A DNA stretch of 64,000 bases, taken from positions 248,001 through 312,000 of the forward strand of contig NZ_JAXBME010000002.1 of assembly GCF_033963835.1 (NCBI RefSeq). Direction: 5' to 3'. The stretch is from Cytobacillus sp. IB215665 (lineage in GTDB: Bacteria; Bacillota; Bacilli; Bacillales; SM2101). The notes below the pieces were generated by a model that ran no database searches, had not been told where the DNA came from, and worked only from the letters and a program-made list of their open reading frames with translations. Of the stretch, positions 18,761 to 29,498 are shown piece after piece. The stretch's first letter is position 1; every line of letters begins with the position of its first letter. The position numbers were made by a program, and so were the translations under genes.

Positions 18761-18806
18761 CAGAGGTGATGACAGTTGCTAACAGAGGTGAGTACAGATG
18801 CTAACA
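18756..18806 (+). repeat. Duplicated SD segment in the hrcA leader
   Basis: GCTAACAGAGGTGA-NN-ACAG occurs twice (from 18756 and 18779). A third GCTAACAG begins within the hrcA coding start (codons 2-4). Both full copies carry an AGAGGTGA SD; only the second is placed properly for ATG 18798. The first GCTAA is also the right CIRCE arm. Confidence 0.85.
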
Positions 18807-19829
18807 GACCGTCAGTTATTAATTTTGCAAGTTATCGTTGATGATTTTATTCAATCTGCCCAACCAGTTGGCTCCAGAACATTGTCGAAAAAAGACGAAA
18901 TCATGTATAGTTCAGCGACAATTAGAAATGAAATGGCTGATCTTGAAGAGTTAGGTTTTATTGAAAAAACACACAGTTCATCAGGACGAGTTCCATCTGA
19001 AAAGGGCTACCGTTATTATGTAGACAATTTACTGTCACCTCAATTGTTAACCAAGGAAGACGTAGGGAATGTGAAATCGATTTTTACAGACCACATTTAT
19101 GAATTGGAAAAAATCGTTAAAAAGTCTTCGCAAATTTTGTCAGAAATGACAAACTATACAGCGATTGCTTTAGGCCCAAAGGTCATTGAACATAAATTAA
19201 AACGTATTCAAATCGTTCCGATTAATAGTGAGACTGCTGTGGCTATTATCATCACTGACACAGGTCATGTAGAAAATCGCACGATATCATTTACAAGTTC
19301 TATCGATCCTAGTGATATCGAAAAAATGGTTAATTTGTTAAACGAGAGATTAGTTGGTGTACCATTAATTGAGTTACATGATAGAATCGTCATGGAAGTA
19401 TCGAACTTATTACGTACAGAAGTGGACAGCTATGACAGATTATTGAATGAAATCTTGAGTTCACTATCATTAAAGAAAGAAAATGAGGTTTATTTTAGCG
19501 GTAAGACAAATATGCTAAGTCAACCAGAGTTTCACGATATTCATAAAGTTCGTACACTACTTACGATGATTGATCAAGAAAAAGAATTTTATGACTTGAT
19601 TAGGCCTAATAATGTTGGGTTAAGTATAAAAATCGGTAAAGAGAATAAGTTGTCGGCGATGGAAAATTGTAGCTTGATAACAGCAACGTACTCCATTGGT
19701 AGCGAACAGCTTGGATCTATAGCTATTTTAGGCCCAACAAGGATGGAATATTCACGCGTGATTAGCTTGTTATCATTACTTTCTACCGACTTATCAAAGG
19801 TACTGACTAAGCTGTATCAAAATAATTAA
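18798..19829 (+). CDS. hrcA: Heat-inducible transcription repressor HrcA
   Basis: 343 residues. The N-terminal winged helix ([17 protein letters not shown] ... [20 protein letters not shown]) reads the CIRCE element just upstream, so the operon is self-regulated. A GAF-like middle and a dimerisation region follow. Activity is known to depend on GroEL. It is first in an operon with grpE and dnaK. The start is ATG 18798 behind AGAGGTGA. Confidence 0.97.
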   Translation: MLTDRQLLILQVIVDDFIQSAQPVGSRTLSKKDEIMYSSATIRNEMADLEELGFIEKTHSSSGRVPSEKGYRYYVDNLLSPQLLTKEDVGNVKSIFTDHIYELEKIVKKSSQILSEMTNYTAIALGPKVIEHKLKRIQIVPINSETAVAIIITDTGHVENRTISFTSSIDPSDIEKMVNLLNERLVGVPLIELHDRIVMEVSNLLRTEVDSYDRLLNEILSSLSLKKENEVYFSGKTNMLSQPEFHDIHKVRTLLTMIDQEKEFYDLIRPNNVGLSIKIGKENKLSAMENCSLITATYSIGSEQLGSIAILGPTRMEYSRVISLLSLLSTDLSKVLTKLYQNN

Positions 19830-19848
19830 CAGTGGAAATATTGAATAA

Positions 19849-19870
19849 GGATGGGAGGATGATCCCATCC
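19849..19870 (+). other. Stem-loop between hrcA and grpE
   Basis: GGATGGGA/TCCCATCC with a 6-base loop and no T-tract. In B. subtilis the dnaK operon mRNA is processed between hrcA and grpE near a stem-loop; this one may play the same role. Confidence 0.6.
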
Positions 19871-19965
19871 ATTTCGTATGACCACTTCATAGAAAATAAA
19901 GACCTGTATTCCACTTTTTATTAGTTTTAGGTGAGGTTTGTTTTATTTTAAGGGAGGTGAAATCA

Positions 19966-20562
19966 TTGGTTAATGATAGTAATGTAACTGAAGATAAAGG
20001 AATAAATGAAAGTGAAAATGTTGACCAAGTTGAAGAAAGTAAAGTTGATCTTCAAAATAATGACAATCAATCAGATGTAAATCCTGAAGAAACGAGCGAG
20101 GAATCAAGTGTAAACGCAAGTATTAATGATTTAGAGAAAAAGCTTGATGAAGCAGAAAATCGCACGTTTAGGATACAAGCTGATTTTGATAATTTCCGTC
20201 GCCGCACACGTCTTGATCGTGAAGCAGCTGAAAAATATAGAGCCTTTAATTTAGTGTCTGATATTTTACCAGTATTAGATAATTTTGAAAGAGCACTTCA
20301 AGTAGAAGCAGATGATGATAAAACACAGTCTATACTACAAGGTATGGAAATGGTTTACCGTCAGCTATTCGATGCACTACAAAAAGAAGGTGTAGAAGTA
20401 ATTGAAGCTGCTGGAAAGTCATTTGATCCGCATCTACATCAAGCTGTGATGCAAGTAGAAGATGCTGAGTATGACCCAAATACTGTTGTAGAAGAGCTGC
20501 AAAAGGGTTATAAACTTAAAGACCGAGTTGTTCGACCATCGATGGTAAAAGTTAATGGGTAG
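19966..20562 (+). CDS. grpE: Nucleotide exchange factor GrpE
   Basis: 198 residues. It has an acidic, low-complexity N-terminus (about 1-45), a long coiled coil ([26 protein letters not shown]) and a C-terminal beta domain ([17 protein letters not shown]). It drives ADP release from DnaK. The likely start is TTG 19966, 9 bp after GGGAGGTGA; the GTG at 19957 lies within the SD. It is under HrcA/CIRCE control by read-through. Confidence 0.94.
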   Translation: MVNDSNVTEDKGINESENVDQVEESKVDLQNNDNQSDVNPEETSEESSVNASINDLEKKLDEAENRTFRIQADFDNFRRRTRLDREAAEKYRAFNLVSDILPVLDNFERALQVEADDDKTQSILQGMEMVYRQLFDALQKEGVEVIEAAGKSFDPHLHQAVMQVEDAEYDPNTVVEELQKGYKLKDRVVRPSMVKVNG

Positions 20563-20597
20563 CAAATAAAGATTTATTACATATTTATAATTTTTAG

Positions 20598-22448
<1,851 letters not shown>

Positions 22449-22456
22449 GCTTCACC

Positions 22457-22494
22457 AAGTCAAAGTCAGTCATAATATGACTTTGACTTTTTTA
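22457..22494 (+). terminator. Terminator after dnaK
   Basis: A 12-bp stem AAGTCAAAGTCA with its complement, 9-base loop, then a T-run. It suggests that most hrcA-grpE-dnaK transcripts end before dnaJ. Confidence 0.85.
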
Positions 22495-22547
22495 TAAGGA
22501 TAGGAAAACTATATTTAATTCCCTATATTATCGGTTGAATGTAAAAT

Positions 22548-22680
22548 GGCGCTTGCGCTTGTCTAGCTGCAGCGCCTATCCCCTCGAGGTCACTTCGTCA
22601 TTTCACTAGAAGGCAAAAAGCGCCTTCAGCTGAAATGACATCAGTGCTTGTCGGTGATAAACAAGCGCTTGCGCTTTTCT
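22548..22680 (+). repeat. R2 module, single copy between dnaK and dnaJ
   Basis: A complete type A unit. CTCGAG is at 22583; the palindrome GTCATTTCA...GAAGGC with GCCTTC...TGAAATGAC spans 22597-22639; the shared tail is GTGCTTGTCGGTGATAAAC and AAGCGCTTGCGCTTTTC. The stem arms differ from those of the 14735 array but remain complementary. Confidence 0.88.
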
Positions 22681-22698
22681 TATGATAGATGATAGAAT
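22669..22698 (+). promoter_or_regulatory. Candidate sigma-A promoter of dnaJ with -35 box from R2
   Basis: TTGCGC, which is part of the R2 tail, lies 18 bp upstream of TAGAAT. The start codon is 37 bp further on. Confidence 0.5.
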
Positions 22699-22734
22699 TA
22701 TCTTTATGTGAATGAACCGGGAGTGGATTTTTAA

Positions 22735-23856
22735 ATGAGTAAAAGAGATTACTATGAAGTGCTAGGGATTAGTAAAAGTGCTTCACAAGATGAAATTAAG
22801 AAAGCCTACCGCAAACTTTCCAAAAAATATCACCCTGACATTAATAAAGAACCAGACGCTGCAGATAAATTTAAAGAAGTAAAAGAAGCATATGAAACTT
22901 TAAGTGATGATCAAAAGCGTGCCCATTATGATCAATTTGGTCATACAGATCCAAATCAAGGATTTGGTGGTGGTGGTGACTTTGGTGGATTCGGTGGTTT
23001 TGAAGATATTTTTAGTACATTCTTTGGTGGTGGAGGACGCCGTCGTGATCCAAATGCTCCCCAACAAGGGGCAGATCTCCAATATACAATGACATTAAAA
23101 TTCGAAGAAGCAGTTTTTGGTAAAGAAACTGACATTGAAATTCCAAGAGAAGAAGAATGTAAAACATGCCATGGTTCGGGAGCAAAACCAGGAACGAAAC
23201 CTGAAACGTGTAAACATTGTAATGGTAGTGGTCAGCTAAGTGTTGAGCAAAATACACCGTTTGGCCGTATAGTTAATAGACGTGTTTGTCATCATTGTGA
23301 CGGTACAGGCAAGAAAGTAACCCAAAAATGCTCAACTTGTAATGGAGCTGGGAAAGTAAAGAAAAGAAAAAAAATACACGTGAAAATTCCATCTGGTATT
23401 GATGATGGTCAGCAACTACGTGTAACAGGTCAAGGTGAAGCCGGTACAAATGGTGGTCCAGCAGGCGATCTCTATATTGTCTTTCATGTGAAACCGCATG
23501 AATTTTTTGAGCGTGAAGGTGACGATATTTATTGTGAAATGCCGCTTACATTTGCGCAGAGTACTCTGGGTGACGAAATTGAAGTTCCTACTCTTCACGG
23601 AAAAGTTAAGCTGAAAATACCAGCAGGTACTCAAACAGGAACCAAGTTCCGTCTTCGTGGTAAAGGTGTACCAAATGTTCGTGGGTACGGTCAAGGTGAC
23701 CAGCATATTCAAGTAAGAGTTATTACACCAACGAAGCTTACTGAAAAACAAAAGCAATTGTTAAGAGAGTTTAATGAGCTTGGGAATCAGGAAGCTCCTG
23801 ATGAACATGATGACAGCTTTTTTGCAAAAGTTAAGAGAGCATTTAAGGGGGATTAA
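22735..23856 (+). CDS. dnaJ: Chaperone protein DnaJ (Hsp40)
   Basis: 373 residues. The J domain has HPD at 33-35. A Gly/Phe-rich linker (about 75-102) follows. Four CxxCxGxG zinc repeats are present: [24 protein letters not shown] and CSTCNGAG. The C-terminal client-binding domains follow. DnaJ stimulates DnaK ATPase. The SD GGGAGTGG precedes ATG 22735. The 286-bp gap from dnaK, with a terminator and an R2 copy, is unusual for this normally compact operon. Confidence 0.97.
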   Translation: MSKRDYYEVLGISKSASQDEIKKAYRKLSKKYHPDINKEPDAADKFKEVKEAYETLSDDQKRAHYDQFGHTDPNQGFGGGGDFGGFGGFEDIFSTFFGGGGRRRDPNAPQQGADLQYTMTLKFEEAVFGKETDIEIPREEECKTCHGSGAKPGTKPETCKHCNGSGQLSVEQNTPFGRIVNRRVCHHCDGTGKKVTQKCSTCNGAGKVKKRKKIHVKIPSGIDDGQQLRVTGQGEAGTNGGPAGDLYIVFHVKPHEFFEREGDDIYCEMPLTFAQSTLGDEIEVPTLHGKVKLKIPAGTQTGTKFRLRGKGVPNVRGYGQGDQHIQVRVITPTKLTEKQKQLLREFNELGNQEAPDEHDDSFFAKVKRAFKGD

Positions 23857-23871
23857 CCCACGATTCAAATT

Positions 23872-23918
23872 AAACATATTAATCAGGTGGGTTTTTACCT
23901 CACCTGATTAATATGTTT
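23872..23918. terminator. Large stem-loop after dnaJ
   Basis: A perfect 18-bp stem (AAACATATTAATCAGGTG and complement) with an 11-base loop. No T-run follows, so it may stabilise the 3' end rather than be a simple terminator. Confidence 0.6.
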
Positions 23919-24179
23919 ACAAGCTGAAAATTTGACCTAGACTTTAATTATAACTGTTAAATTATCTATTAAGAGTAAGATTTCAGGGAACTAAATATCA
24001 TCAAAAGGTATTCAACACTGGAATTATGATTCATTTCATGATTGTAAATGAATCTTTTGTTATGATAATATAACTTACTTAATTAACGTTCCTATAAAGA
24101 GTAAGTACTCAACTAAAAAGTAACAAATAACATCGAAGATTACGAAGAGTCTAAATAATTATTAATGGAGTTGGTAGAT
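23919..24179 (+). other. Gap upstream of prmA
   Basis: AT-rich DNA. A GATTCATTT/AAATGAATC hairpin at 24028-24054 is followed by TTTTGTTATGATAAT, which could be a weak terminator or part of a promoter. No R1 or R2 copy and no small gene are seen. Confidence 0.45.
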
Positions 24180-25121
24180 ATGAAATGGTCTGAAATTTCT
24201 ATTCATACGACACAGGAAGCTGTCGAACCTATTTCTAACATTTTACATGAAGCAGGTGCAGGTGGTGTAGTTATAGAAGATCTACACGATTTAACAAAGG
24301 AAAGAGAAACTGCATACGGTGAAATCTACCAACTCAACCCTAATGATTATCCTGAAGAAGGTGTAGTCATTAAGGCATATTTACCTGTTAACAGCTTTTT
24401 AGGGGAAACAGTAGAAGAAATAAAAGAAGCTATTAATACGTTATTAATATACGATATTGATATAGGAAGTAACAGAATTACAATTAGCGAAGTAAATGAA
24501 GAAGAGTGGGCAACTGCTTGGAAAAAGTATTATAATCCTGTTAAAATTTCTGAGAAGTTCACGATTGTACCAACTTGGGAAACGTATACTCCAGTGAGTA
24601 GTGATGAGCTAATTATTGAGCTTGACCCTGGCATGGCATTTGGGACTGGGACACATCCTACAACTGTCATGTGTATTCAAGCACTTGAGCGAACAGTAAA
24701 GCAAGATGACAAAATACTTGATGTTGGTACAGGTTCTGGAGTACTAAGTATAGCAGCAGCTTTACTAGGTGCTGACAAAGTGTTCGCTTATGATTTAGAT
24801 GAAGTAGCAGTTACAAGTGCAAGAATCAACACGAAATTGAATAAAGTAAGTGATAATGTCATAGTTGAGCAAAACAACTTATTAGATGGAATTGAAACCA
24901 AAGTAGACATCATTGTTGCAAACATATTAGCTGAAATTATACTTAGGTTTGTTGATGATGCTTATCGCCTTTTAAAACCAGGTGGCATGTTTATTACTTC
25001 AGGTATTATTAATACAAAAAAAGCTTTGGTGAAAGAGACATTGCAAAATATTGGATTTGTTATTGAAGAAACAATAACGATGGAAGACTGGGCTGCTATG
25101 ATTGTTAAAAAGCCCCTGTAA
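24180..25121 (+). CDS. prmA: Ribosomal protein L11 methyltransferase PrmA
   Basis: 313 residues from ATG 24180, preceded by TGGAG; the ATG at 24165 overlaps that SD. The protein begins [18 protein letters not shown] as in relatives. [13 protein letters not shown] segment and motif [14 protein letters not shown] mark the SAM domain; NNLLDG and VANILAEI complete the site. It methylates ribosomal protein L11. It heads a prmA-rsmE-mtaB operon. Confidence 0.95.
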   Translation: MKWSEISIHTTQEAVEPISNILHEAGAGGVVIEDLHDLTKERETAYGEIYQLNPNDYPEEGVVIKAYLPVNSFLGETVEEIKEAINTLLIYDIDIGSNRITISEVNEEEWATAWKKYYNPVKISEKFTIVPTWETYTPVSSDELIIELDPGMAFGTGTHPTTVMCIQALERTVKQDDKILDVGTGSGVLSIAAALLGADKVFAYDLDEVAVTSARINTKLNKVSDNVIVEQNNLLDGIETKVDIIVANILAEIILRFVDDAYRLLKPGGMFITSGIINTKKALVKETLQNIGFVIEETITMEDWAAMIVKKPL

Positions 25122-25162
25122 TAGTAAATTAACTACCCTTTTGTAGATAGAAGGTGTTCAAT

Positions 25163-25915
25163 ATGCAACGCTATTTCATAGATGACAATAAGTACGAGCA
25201 AAATGACCAAATAATAATAACTAATGATGATCATCATCATATTACCCGTGTGCTGAGGATGAATGTAGGAGAAAGTATATACGTAATTGTTGGACAAAGG
25301 ACTGCACGATGTGAAATAGTGGAAATTACCAATGAAGAAGTATTAACAAATATTGTAGAATGGGTAGAGAGCTCAAATGAACTACCTATTAAAGTGACAA
25401 TAGCGAGTGGGTTGCCTAAAGGGGATAAGCTTGAATTAGTGATTCAAAAGGGAACTGAATTAGGTGCCAATTCGTTTATCCCTTTTAATGCTGCTCGTTC
25501 AATCGTGAAATGGGATGAAATAAAAGGCTTAAAAAAAATTAAGCGCTGGCAGAAAATTGCTAAAGAAGCGGCGGAGCAGTCTCATCGAAATAAAATTCCA
25601 GATATAGACCATCCAATGACCTTAAAGAAGTTACTTGAAAATAGTGCTAATTTTGATTTCAAGCTGATTGCATATGAGGAAGAAGCAAAAATAGGAGAAC
25701 AATCGGTACTTGCTGCCACCTTAAGTAAAATGGTTGCTAATCAGTCTCTGTTAGTAGTATTTGGTCCAGAAGGTGGACTTTCAGAAAAAGAAGTAGAAGA
25801 ATTACGTTCCCATGGTTTTAAATCTTGTGGCCTTGGTCCAAGAATTTTACGTACAGAAACGGCCCCGATATATTTATTATCTGCTGTTTCTTATCATTTT
25901 GAACTATCGAGGTGA
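25163..25915 (+). CDS. rsmE: 16S rRNA (uracil-1498-N3)-methyltransferase RsmE
   Basis: 250 residues with an N-terminal PUA-like domain (MQRYFIDDN) and a knotted SPOUT domain with VVFGPEGGLSEKEVEE and LGPRILRTETAP, the SAM-binding loops. The start is ATG 25163 after AGAAGGTG. It ends 5 bp before mtaB, whose SD is in the rsmE stop region, so the two are coupled. Confidence 0.95.
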   Translation: MQRYFIDDNKYEQNDQIIITNDDHHHITRVLRMNVGESIYVIVGQRTARCEIVEITNEEVLTNIVEWVESSNELPIKVTIASGLPKGDKLELVIQKGTELGANSFIPFNAARSIVKWDEIKGLKKIKRWQKIAKEAAEQSHRNKIPDIDHPMTLKKLLENSANFDFKLIAYEEEAKIGEQSVLAATLSKMVANQSLLVVFGPEGGLSEKEVEELRSHGFKSCGLGPRILRTETAPIYLLSAVSYHFELSR

Positions 25916-25920
25916 TGAAG

Positions 25921-27279
25921 ATGCCTTCAGTTGCGTTTCACACTCTTGGTTGTAAAGTTAACCATTATGAAACAGAAGCTATTTGGCAATTATTTAAAGA
26001 AGCAGGCTATGAGCGTATTGAATACGAACAGACTGCTGATGTTTATGTAATAAATACTTGTACTGTAACAAATACAGGTGATAAAAAAAGCAGACAGGTG
26101 ATTCGTCGTGCTGTTAGAAGAAATCCAGATGCGGTCATATGTGTAACGGGTTGTTATGCGCAAACCTCTCCAGCAGAAGTTATGGCTATTCCTGGAGTCG
26201 ATATTGTTGTCGGGACACAGGATCGTATAAAAATGCTGGATTATATTGAACAATATCAAGCTGAACGTCAACCGATTAATGGTGTTGGAAACATTATGAA
26301 AGCCCGTACTTATGAAGAGCTGGAAGTTCCAACATTTACCGATCGGACTAGAGCATCTTTAAAAATACAAGAAGGTTGTAATAATTTTTGTACATTTTGT
26401 ATCATTCCTTGGGCACGTGGACTCATGCGTTCACGAAATCCACAGGAAGTAATTAAACAGGCACAGCAGCTCGTTGATGCTGGATATAAAGAGATTGTAT
26501 TAACAGGTATTCATACGGGTGGATACGGCGAAGATATGAAAGATTATAATTTAGCAATGCTTTTACGTGAGCTTGATGAACAAGTAATAGGCTTAAAGCG
26601 TATTCGAATCTCCTCGATTGAAGCAAGCCAAATTACGGACGAAGTGATAGAGGTTTTAAATAAATCAGATAAAATAGTTCGTCACCTGCACGTTCCATTA
26701 CAATCAGGTTCTGATACTGTCTTAAAACGTATGCGTAGAAAATATACGATGGAGCATTTTGGGGAAAGGTTAACAAAACTTAAAGAAGCCCTTCCAGGTC
26801 TTGCAATTACATCAGATGTGATTGTAGGATTCCCAGGAGAAACATCTGAAGAATTTATGGAGACATATAATTTTGTAAAAGAACATCGTTTCTCAGAACT
26901 TCATGTTTTTCCATATTCCAAGCGAACTGGAACACCAGCAGCTCGTATGGATGACCAAGTGAACGAACAAGTAAAAAATGAAAGAGTTCATCAATTAATA
27001 GCTTTATCAGATCAATTGGCAAAAGAGTATGCTTCTGATTTTGAAGGAGAAGTACTTGAGGTTATTCCTGAAGAGCGGTTAAAGGATGATCCTAGTGGTG
27101 AATTATATGTGGGCTATACAGATAATTATCTAAAAGTAATTTTGCCTGCGAATGATGAAATGATTGGCAAAATAGTCAAAGTGAAAATTACTAAAGCGGG
27201 TTATCCTTATAATGAAGGTCAATTCGTTAAAGTAATAGAAGACGACAATGTTATTAACAATATCAAGCTTTCTTCTTAA
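25921..27279 (+). CDS. mtaB: tRNA (N6-threonylcarbamoyladenosine-2-)-methylthiotransferase MtaB
   Basis: 452 residues, converting t6A37 to ms2t6A37 in tRNA. The N-terminal MTTase domain holds cluster cysteines in HTLGCKVN, INTCTVTN and VTGCYAQ. The radical SAM motif is CNNFCTFC. A C-terminal TRAM domain follows. I chose ATG 25921 (6 bp after GAGGTG); GTG 25912 and ATG 25915 fall within or against the SD. It corresponds to yqeV. Confidence 0.95.
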   Translation: MPSVAFHTLGCKVNHYETEAIWQLFKEAGYERIEYEQTADVYVINTCTVTNTGDKKSRQVIRRAVRRNPDAVICVTGCYAQTSPAEVMAIPGVDIVVGTQDRIKMLDYIEQYQAERQPINGVGNIMKARTYEELEVPTFTDRTRASLKIQEGCNNFCTFCIIPWARGLMRSRNPQEVIKQAQQLVDAGYKEIVLTGIHTGGYGEDMKDYNLAMLLRELDEQVIGLKRIRISSIEASQITDEVIEVLNKSDKIVRHLHVPLQSGSDTVLKRMRRKYTMEHFGERLTKLKEALPGLAITSDVIVGFPGETSEEFMETYNFVKEHRFSELHVFPYSKRTGTPAARMDDQVNEQVKNERVHQLIALSDQLAKEYASDFEGEVLEVIPEERLKDDPSGELYVGYTDNYLKVILPANDEMIGKIVKVKITKAGYPYNEGQFVKVIEDDNVINNIKLSS

Positions 27280-27307
27280 AAGTCCAGGTTATGCTGGACT
27301 TTTTTTG
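27279..27307 (+). terminator. Terminator after mtaB
   Basis: AAAGTCCAG/CTGGACTTT stem, 6-base loop, seven T residues. Confidence 0.88.
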
Positions 27308-27308
27308 T

Positions 27309-27441
27309 TTAGGCCCATTCTTTTGTTAATATTGTGATTAAGCTAATCAGCATTTTAAAGATCAGCAAAGATGCCATGAAACTATAGTTGCATCCGTTTT
27401 TATTCTTTTGTACGAAAAAAACATTTAATGTGAATACAGCT
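27309..27441 (+). repeat. Decayed R1 copy
   Basis: TTAGGCCCATTCTTTTGTTAA at the left (positions 27309-27329), AAAGATGCCATGAAACTATAG in the middle and TGTACGAAAAAAAC to TGAATACAGC at the right follow the R1 plan with many changes. It is followed by a scrap of R2 (TGTCTAGCACAGCGCC, 27451-27466). The remainder of the gap to 27624 shows nothing else. Confidence 0.5.
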
Positions 27442-27624
27442 TTTTTTAATTGTCTAGCACAGCGCCATCATAATATGTCCTTCATTGTCATTAACTTTAA
27501 CCTTTGATGACGCTGATCAAGTGTGCACGGTTTTGTTAATTATGCAGCTTGATTGCGAATTCAGTTGTAACTGTGCCATATGATGGAAACAAACTGCAAT
27601 AAAAGTAAACTTTAGTTATGGTCA

Positions 27625-28566
27625 TTAAGCTATTTTTTTTGTGCTATGGATTCGAATAATAAATGAAGCAATTAGGCCAGTAAGTGGCAGGGCAATAAGA
27701 GAGCAAATAACATTAAAAATAACGCTAACATGAGCCAACTGAACATCAGGAATAGTCGTGAGGAGTTCAGCTATTGTACCTAGGCTTTTTATAAAAGGGT
27801 AGAAAATGGCTACACCTAATACATTCAACCAAATATGTGCATATGCAGTTAACTTTGCCTCATGACTAGCACCGATACTAGCTAAAAATGCAGTTATACA
27901 TGTCCCGATATTTGACCCTAATATAATGGCGATTCCGGCCTGTAAACTTAAGACATTTTCATTCATAAAGCCCATAACAATCCCTGTTGTGGCAGTACTA
28001 GATTGAATAATTGCTGTCAAAAACGTCCCTAAACCTACGCCAAAAATACCACTCTTATTTGTGATCTCTAAAAAAGAATGTACAGAAGGTATGAGAGATA
28101 GGGGCTCCGCTAATTGCTCAAAGCCATTCATTGCGACGAATAAGCAGCCTAATCCAAATGCAATGGCTCCTGTACTAAATAGCTTAATATTGTTTGTAAA
28201 TAAAAATAAAAATCCTAAAATAATGAGTGGCAAAATTGCTGCTTCTAAATCAATGGTTATGAATTCTGTAGTAAATGTTGTTCCGATATTTGTTCCTAGG
28301 ATAATTCCGATAGACTGTTTAAAATTTATGTAGCCAGTTGCTACTAAGCCGATTGTTATGATCATAACTGCAGAACTACTTTGCAATAATGCAGTAACAA
28401 CAATCCCGACAAGAAAACCGCTAAACGGATTTATTGTAAGTCTTTTGATAACATGTTTCATCTTTTCGTGTGAAATATTAAATAAACCTATCCGCATCAC
28501 AGTCATTCCAAATAGAAATATTGATAAATAAACAGCAAATAATGAAATGATTTTTGCCATTGCCAT
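27625..28566 (-). CDS. yqeW: Na/Pi cotransporter family protein YqeW
   Basis: 313 residues, nearly all membrane helices. It has the NptA-type inverted repeat, with QSSSA in the first half (ALLQSSSAVMIITIG) and IIQSSTATTGIVMG in the second. It lacks the PhoU-like tail found in the paralogue at 62252. Sodium-driven phosphate export or uptake is the family role; the substrate is not proven. The start is ATG 28566 behind GGAGAGGTG. It is transcribed against the flow of its neighbours and divergent from rpsU. Confidence 0.88.
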   Translation of the reverse strand: MAMAKIISLFAVYLSIFLFGMTVMRIGLFNISHEKMKHVIKRLTINPFSGFLVGIVVTALLQSSSAVMIITIGLVATGYINFKQSIGIILGTNIGTTFTTEFITIDLEAAILPLIILGFLFLFTNNIKLFSTGAIAFGLGCLFVAMNGFEQLAEPLSLIPSVHSFLEITNKSGIFGVGLGTFLTAIIQSSTATTGIVMGFMNENVLSLQAGIAIILGSNIGTCITAFLASIGASHEAKLTAYAHIWLNVLGVAIFYPFIKSLGTIAELLTTIPDVQLAHVSVIFNVICSLIALPLTGLIASFIIRIHSTKKIA

Positions 28567-28628
28567 GTAAATCACCTCTCCTATCACATTGTATGGACAA
28601 GGGTAACATTACATGACACCAATTTTGG

Positions 28629-28657
28629 TTGACCTTTAATACCGATTATACTATAAT
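28629..28657 (+). promoter_or_regulatory. Sigma-A promoter of rpsU-yqeY
   Basis: TTGACC, 17 bp, TATAAT, 70 bp before rpsU. A strong match, as expected for a ribosomal protein gene. Confidence 0.8.
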
Positions 28658-28726
28658 TGCAAAGTACATGTTTAATTACATGTTGTTTAGATTGTGAGTG
28701 GTTGTTTTCGGAGGGAGGGAAATAGA

Positions 28727-28900
28727 ATGTCAAAAACTGTCGTTCGTAAAAACGAATCGCTTGAAGATGCTCTTCGTCGTTTCAAACGTTCGGTTTCTAA
28801 AACAGGTACGTTACAGGAAGCAAGAAAGCGTGAATTCTATGAAAAGCCAAGCGTAAAACGTAAGAAGAAGTCTGAAGCCGCTAGAAAGCGTAAATTCTAA
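28727..28900 (+). CDS. rpsU: 30S ribosomal protein S21 (bS21)
   Basis: 57 residues, very basic (ends [14 protein letters not shown]), the usual length. The start is ATG 28727 behind a long GGAGGGAGGG SD; the upstream in-frame extension is ignored. It is co-transcribed with yqeY 15 bp downstream, as in most Bacilli. Confidence 0.96.
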
Positions 28901-28914
28901 AAGAGGGTGTAGTT

Positions 28915-29361
28915 ATGGGTCTTCTTGAACGTTTAAATACTGATATGAAGCAAGCGATGAAAAATAAAGAAAAAGAAAAACTTTCCGTCATTAGGATGGT
29001 TAAGTCTTCACTTCAAAATGAAGCGATTAAACTAGGTAGTAGCCAACTATCTGAAGACGAGGAGTTAACTGTACTTTCTCGCGAATTAAAACAACGTAAA
29101 GACTCCCTCCAAGAATTTGATAAAGCTGGTCGTTCGGACCTGGTAGATAAACTGAAAGATGAAATTTCATTATTAGAAATTTATATGCCAAAGCAACTTT
29201 CAGAAGATGAAATTAAAGAAATAGTGAAAGAAACCATTGCTGCAGTGAATGCTTCTTCCAAAGCTGACATGGGTAAAGTAATGGGCGCGTTGATGCCAAA
29301 GGTCAAAGGTAAGGCCGATGGTTCACTTGTGAATAATGTTGTACAACAATTTCTTTCTTAA
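28915..29361 (+). CDS. yqeY: GatB/YqeY domain protein
   Basis: 148 residues, all helical. It has the YqeY family sequence with [21 protein letters not shown] and a C-terminal [17 protein letters not shown], the tail that in GatB contacts tRNA. Its role as a stand-alone protein is not clear. The SD AGAGGGTG precedes ATG 28915. It is followed by a terminator. Confidence 0.94.
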   Translation: MGLLERLNTDMKQAMKNKEKEKLSVIRMVKSSLQNEAIKLGSSQLSEDEELTVLSRELKQRKDSLQEFDKAGRSDLVDKLKDEISLLEIYMPKQLSEDEIKEIVKETIAAVNASSKADMGKVMGALMPKVKGKADGSLVNNVVQQFLS

Positions 29362-29364
29362 TAA

Positions 29365-29394
29365 AACAGCACCCGATGGTAGGTGCTGTTTTTT
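29365..29394 (+). terminator. Terminator after yqeY
   Basis: AACAGCACC/GGTGCTGTT stem, 8-base loop, then T residues. Confidence 0.88.
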
Positions 29395-29411
29395 AAATTC
29401 TTTTCCATTAC

Positions 29412-29439
29412 TGAAACTTTTTTATATCGTAAACGTATA
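29412..29439 (+). promoter_or_regulatory. Sigma-W promoter of the nfeD-floA-yqfB operon
   Basis: TGAAAC, 16 bp, CGTATA: a close match to the ECF sigma-W consensus, 59 bp before the start codon. The homologous yqeZ-yqfA-yqfB operon is a known sigma-W target in B. subtilis. Confidence 0.85.
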
Positions 29440-29498
29440 AGAATACATAAGTAATTTCAAAATTAAATAGGCTAAAATTAGAAAGGAGGGTCTATAAA

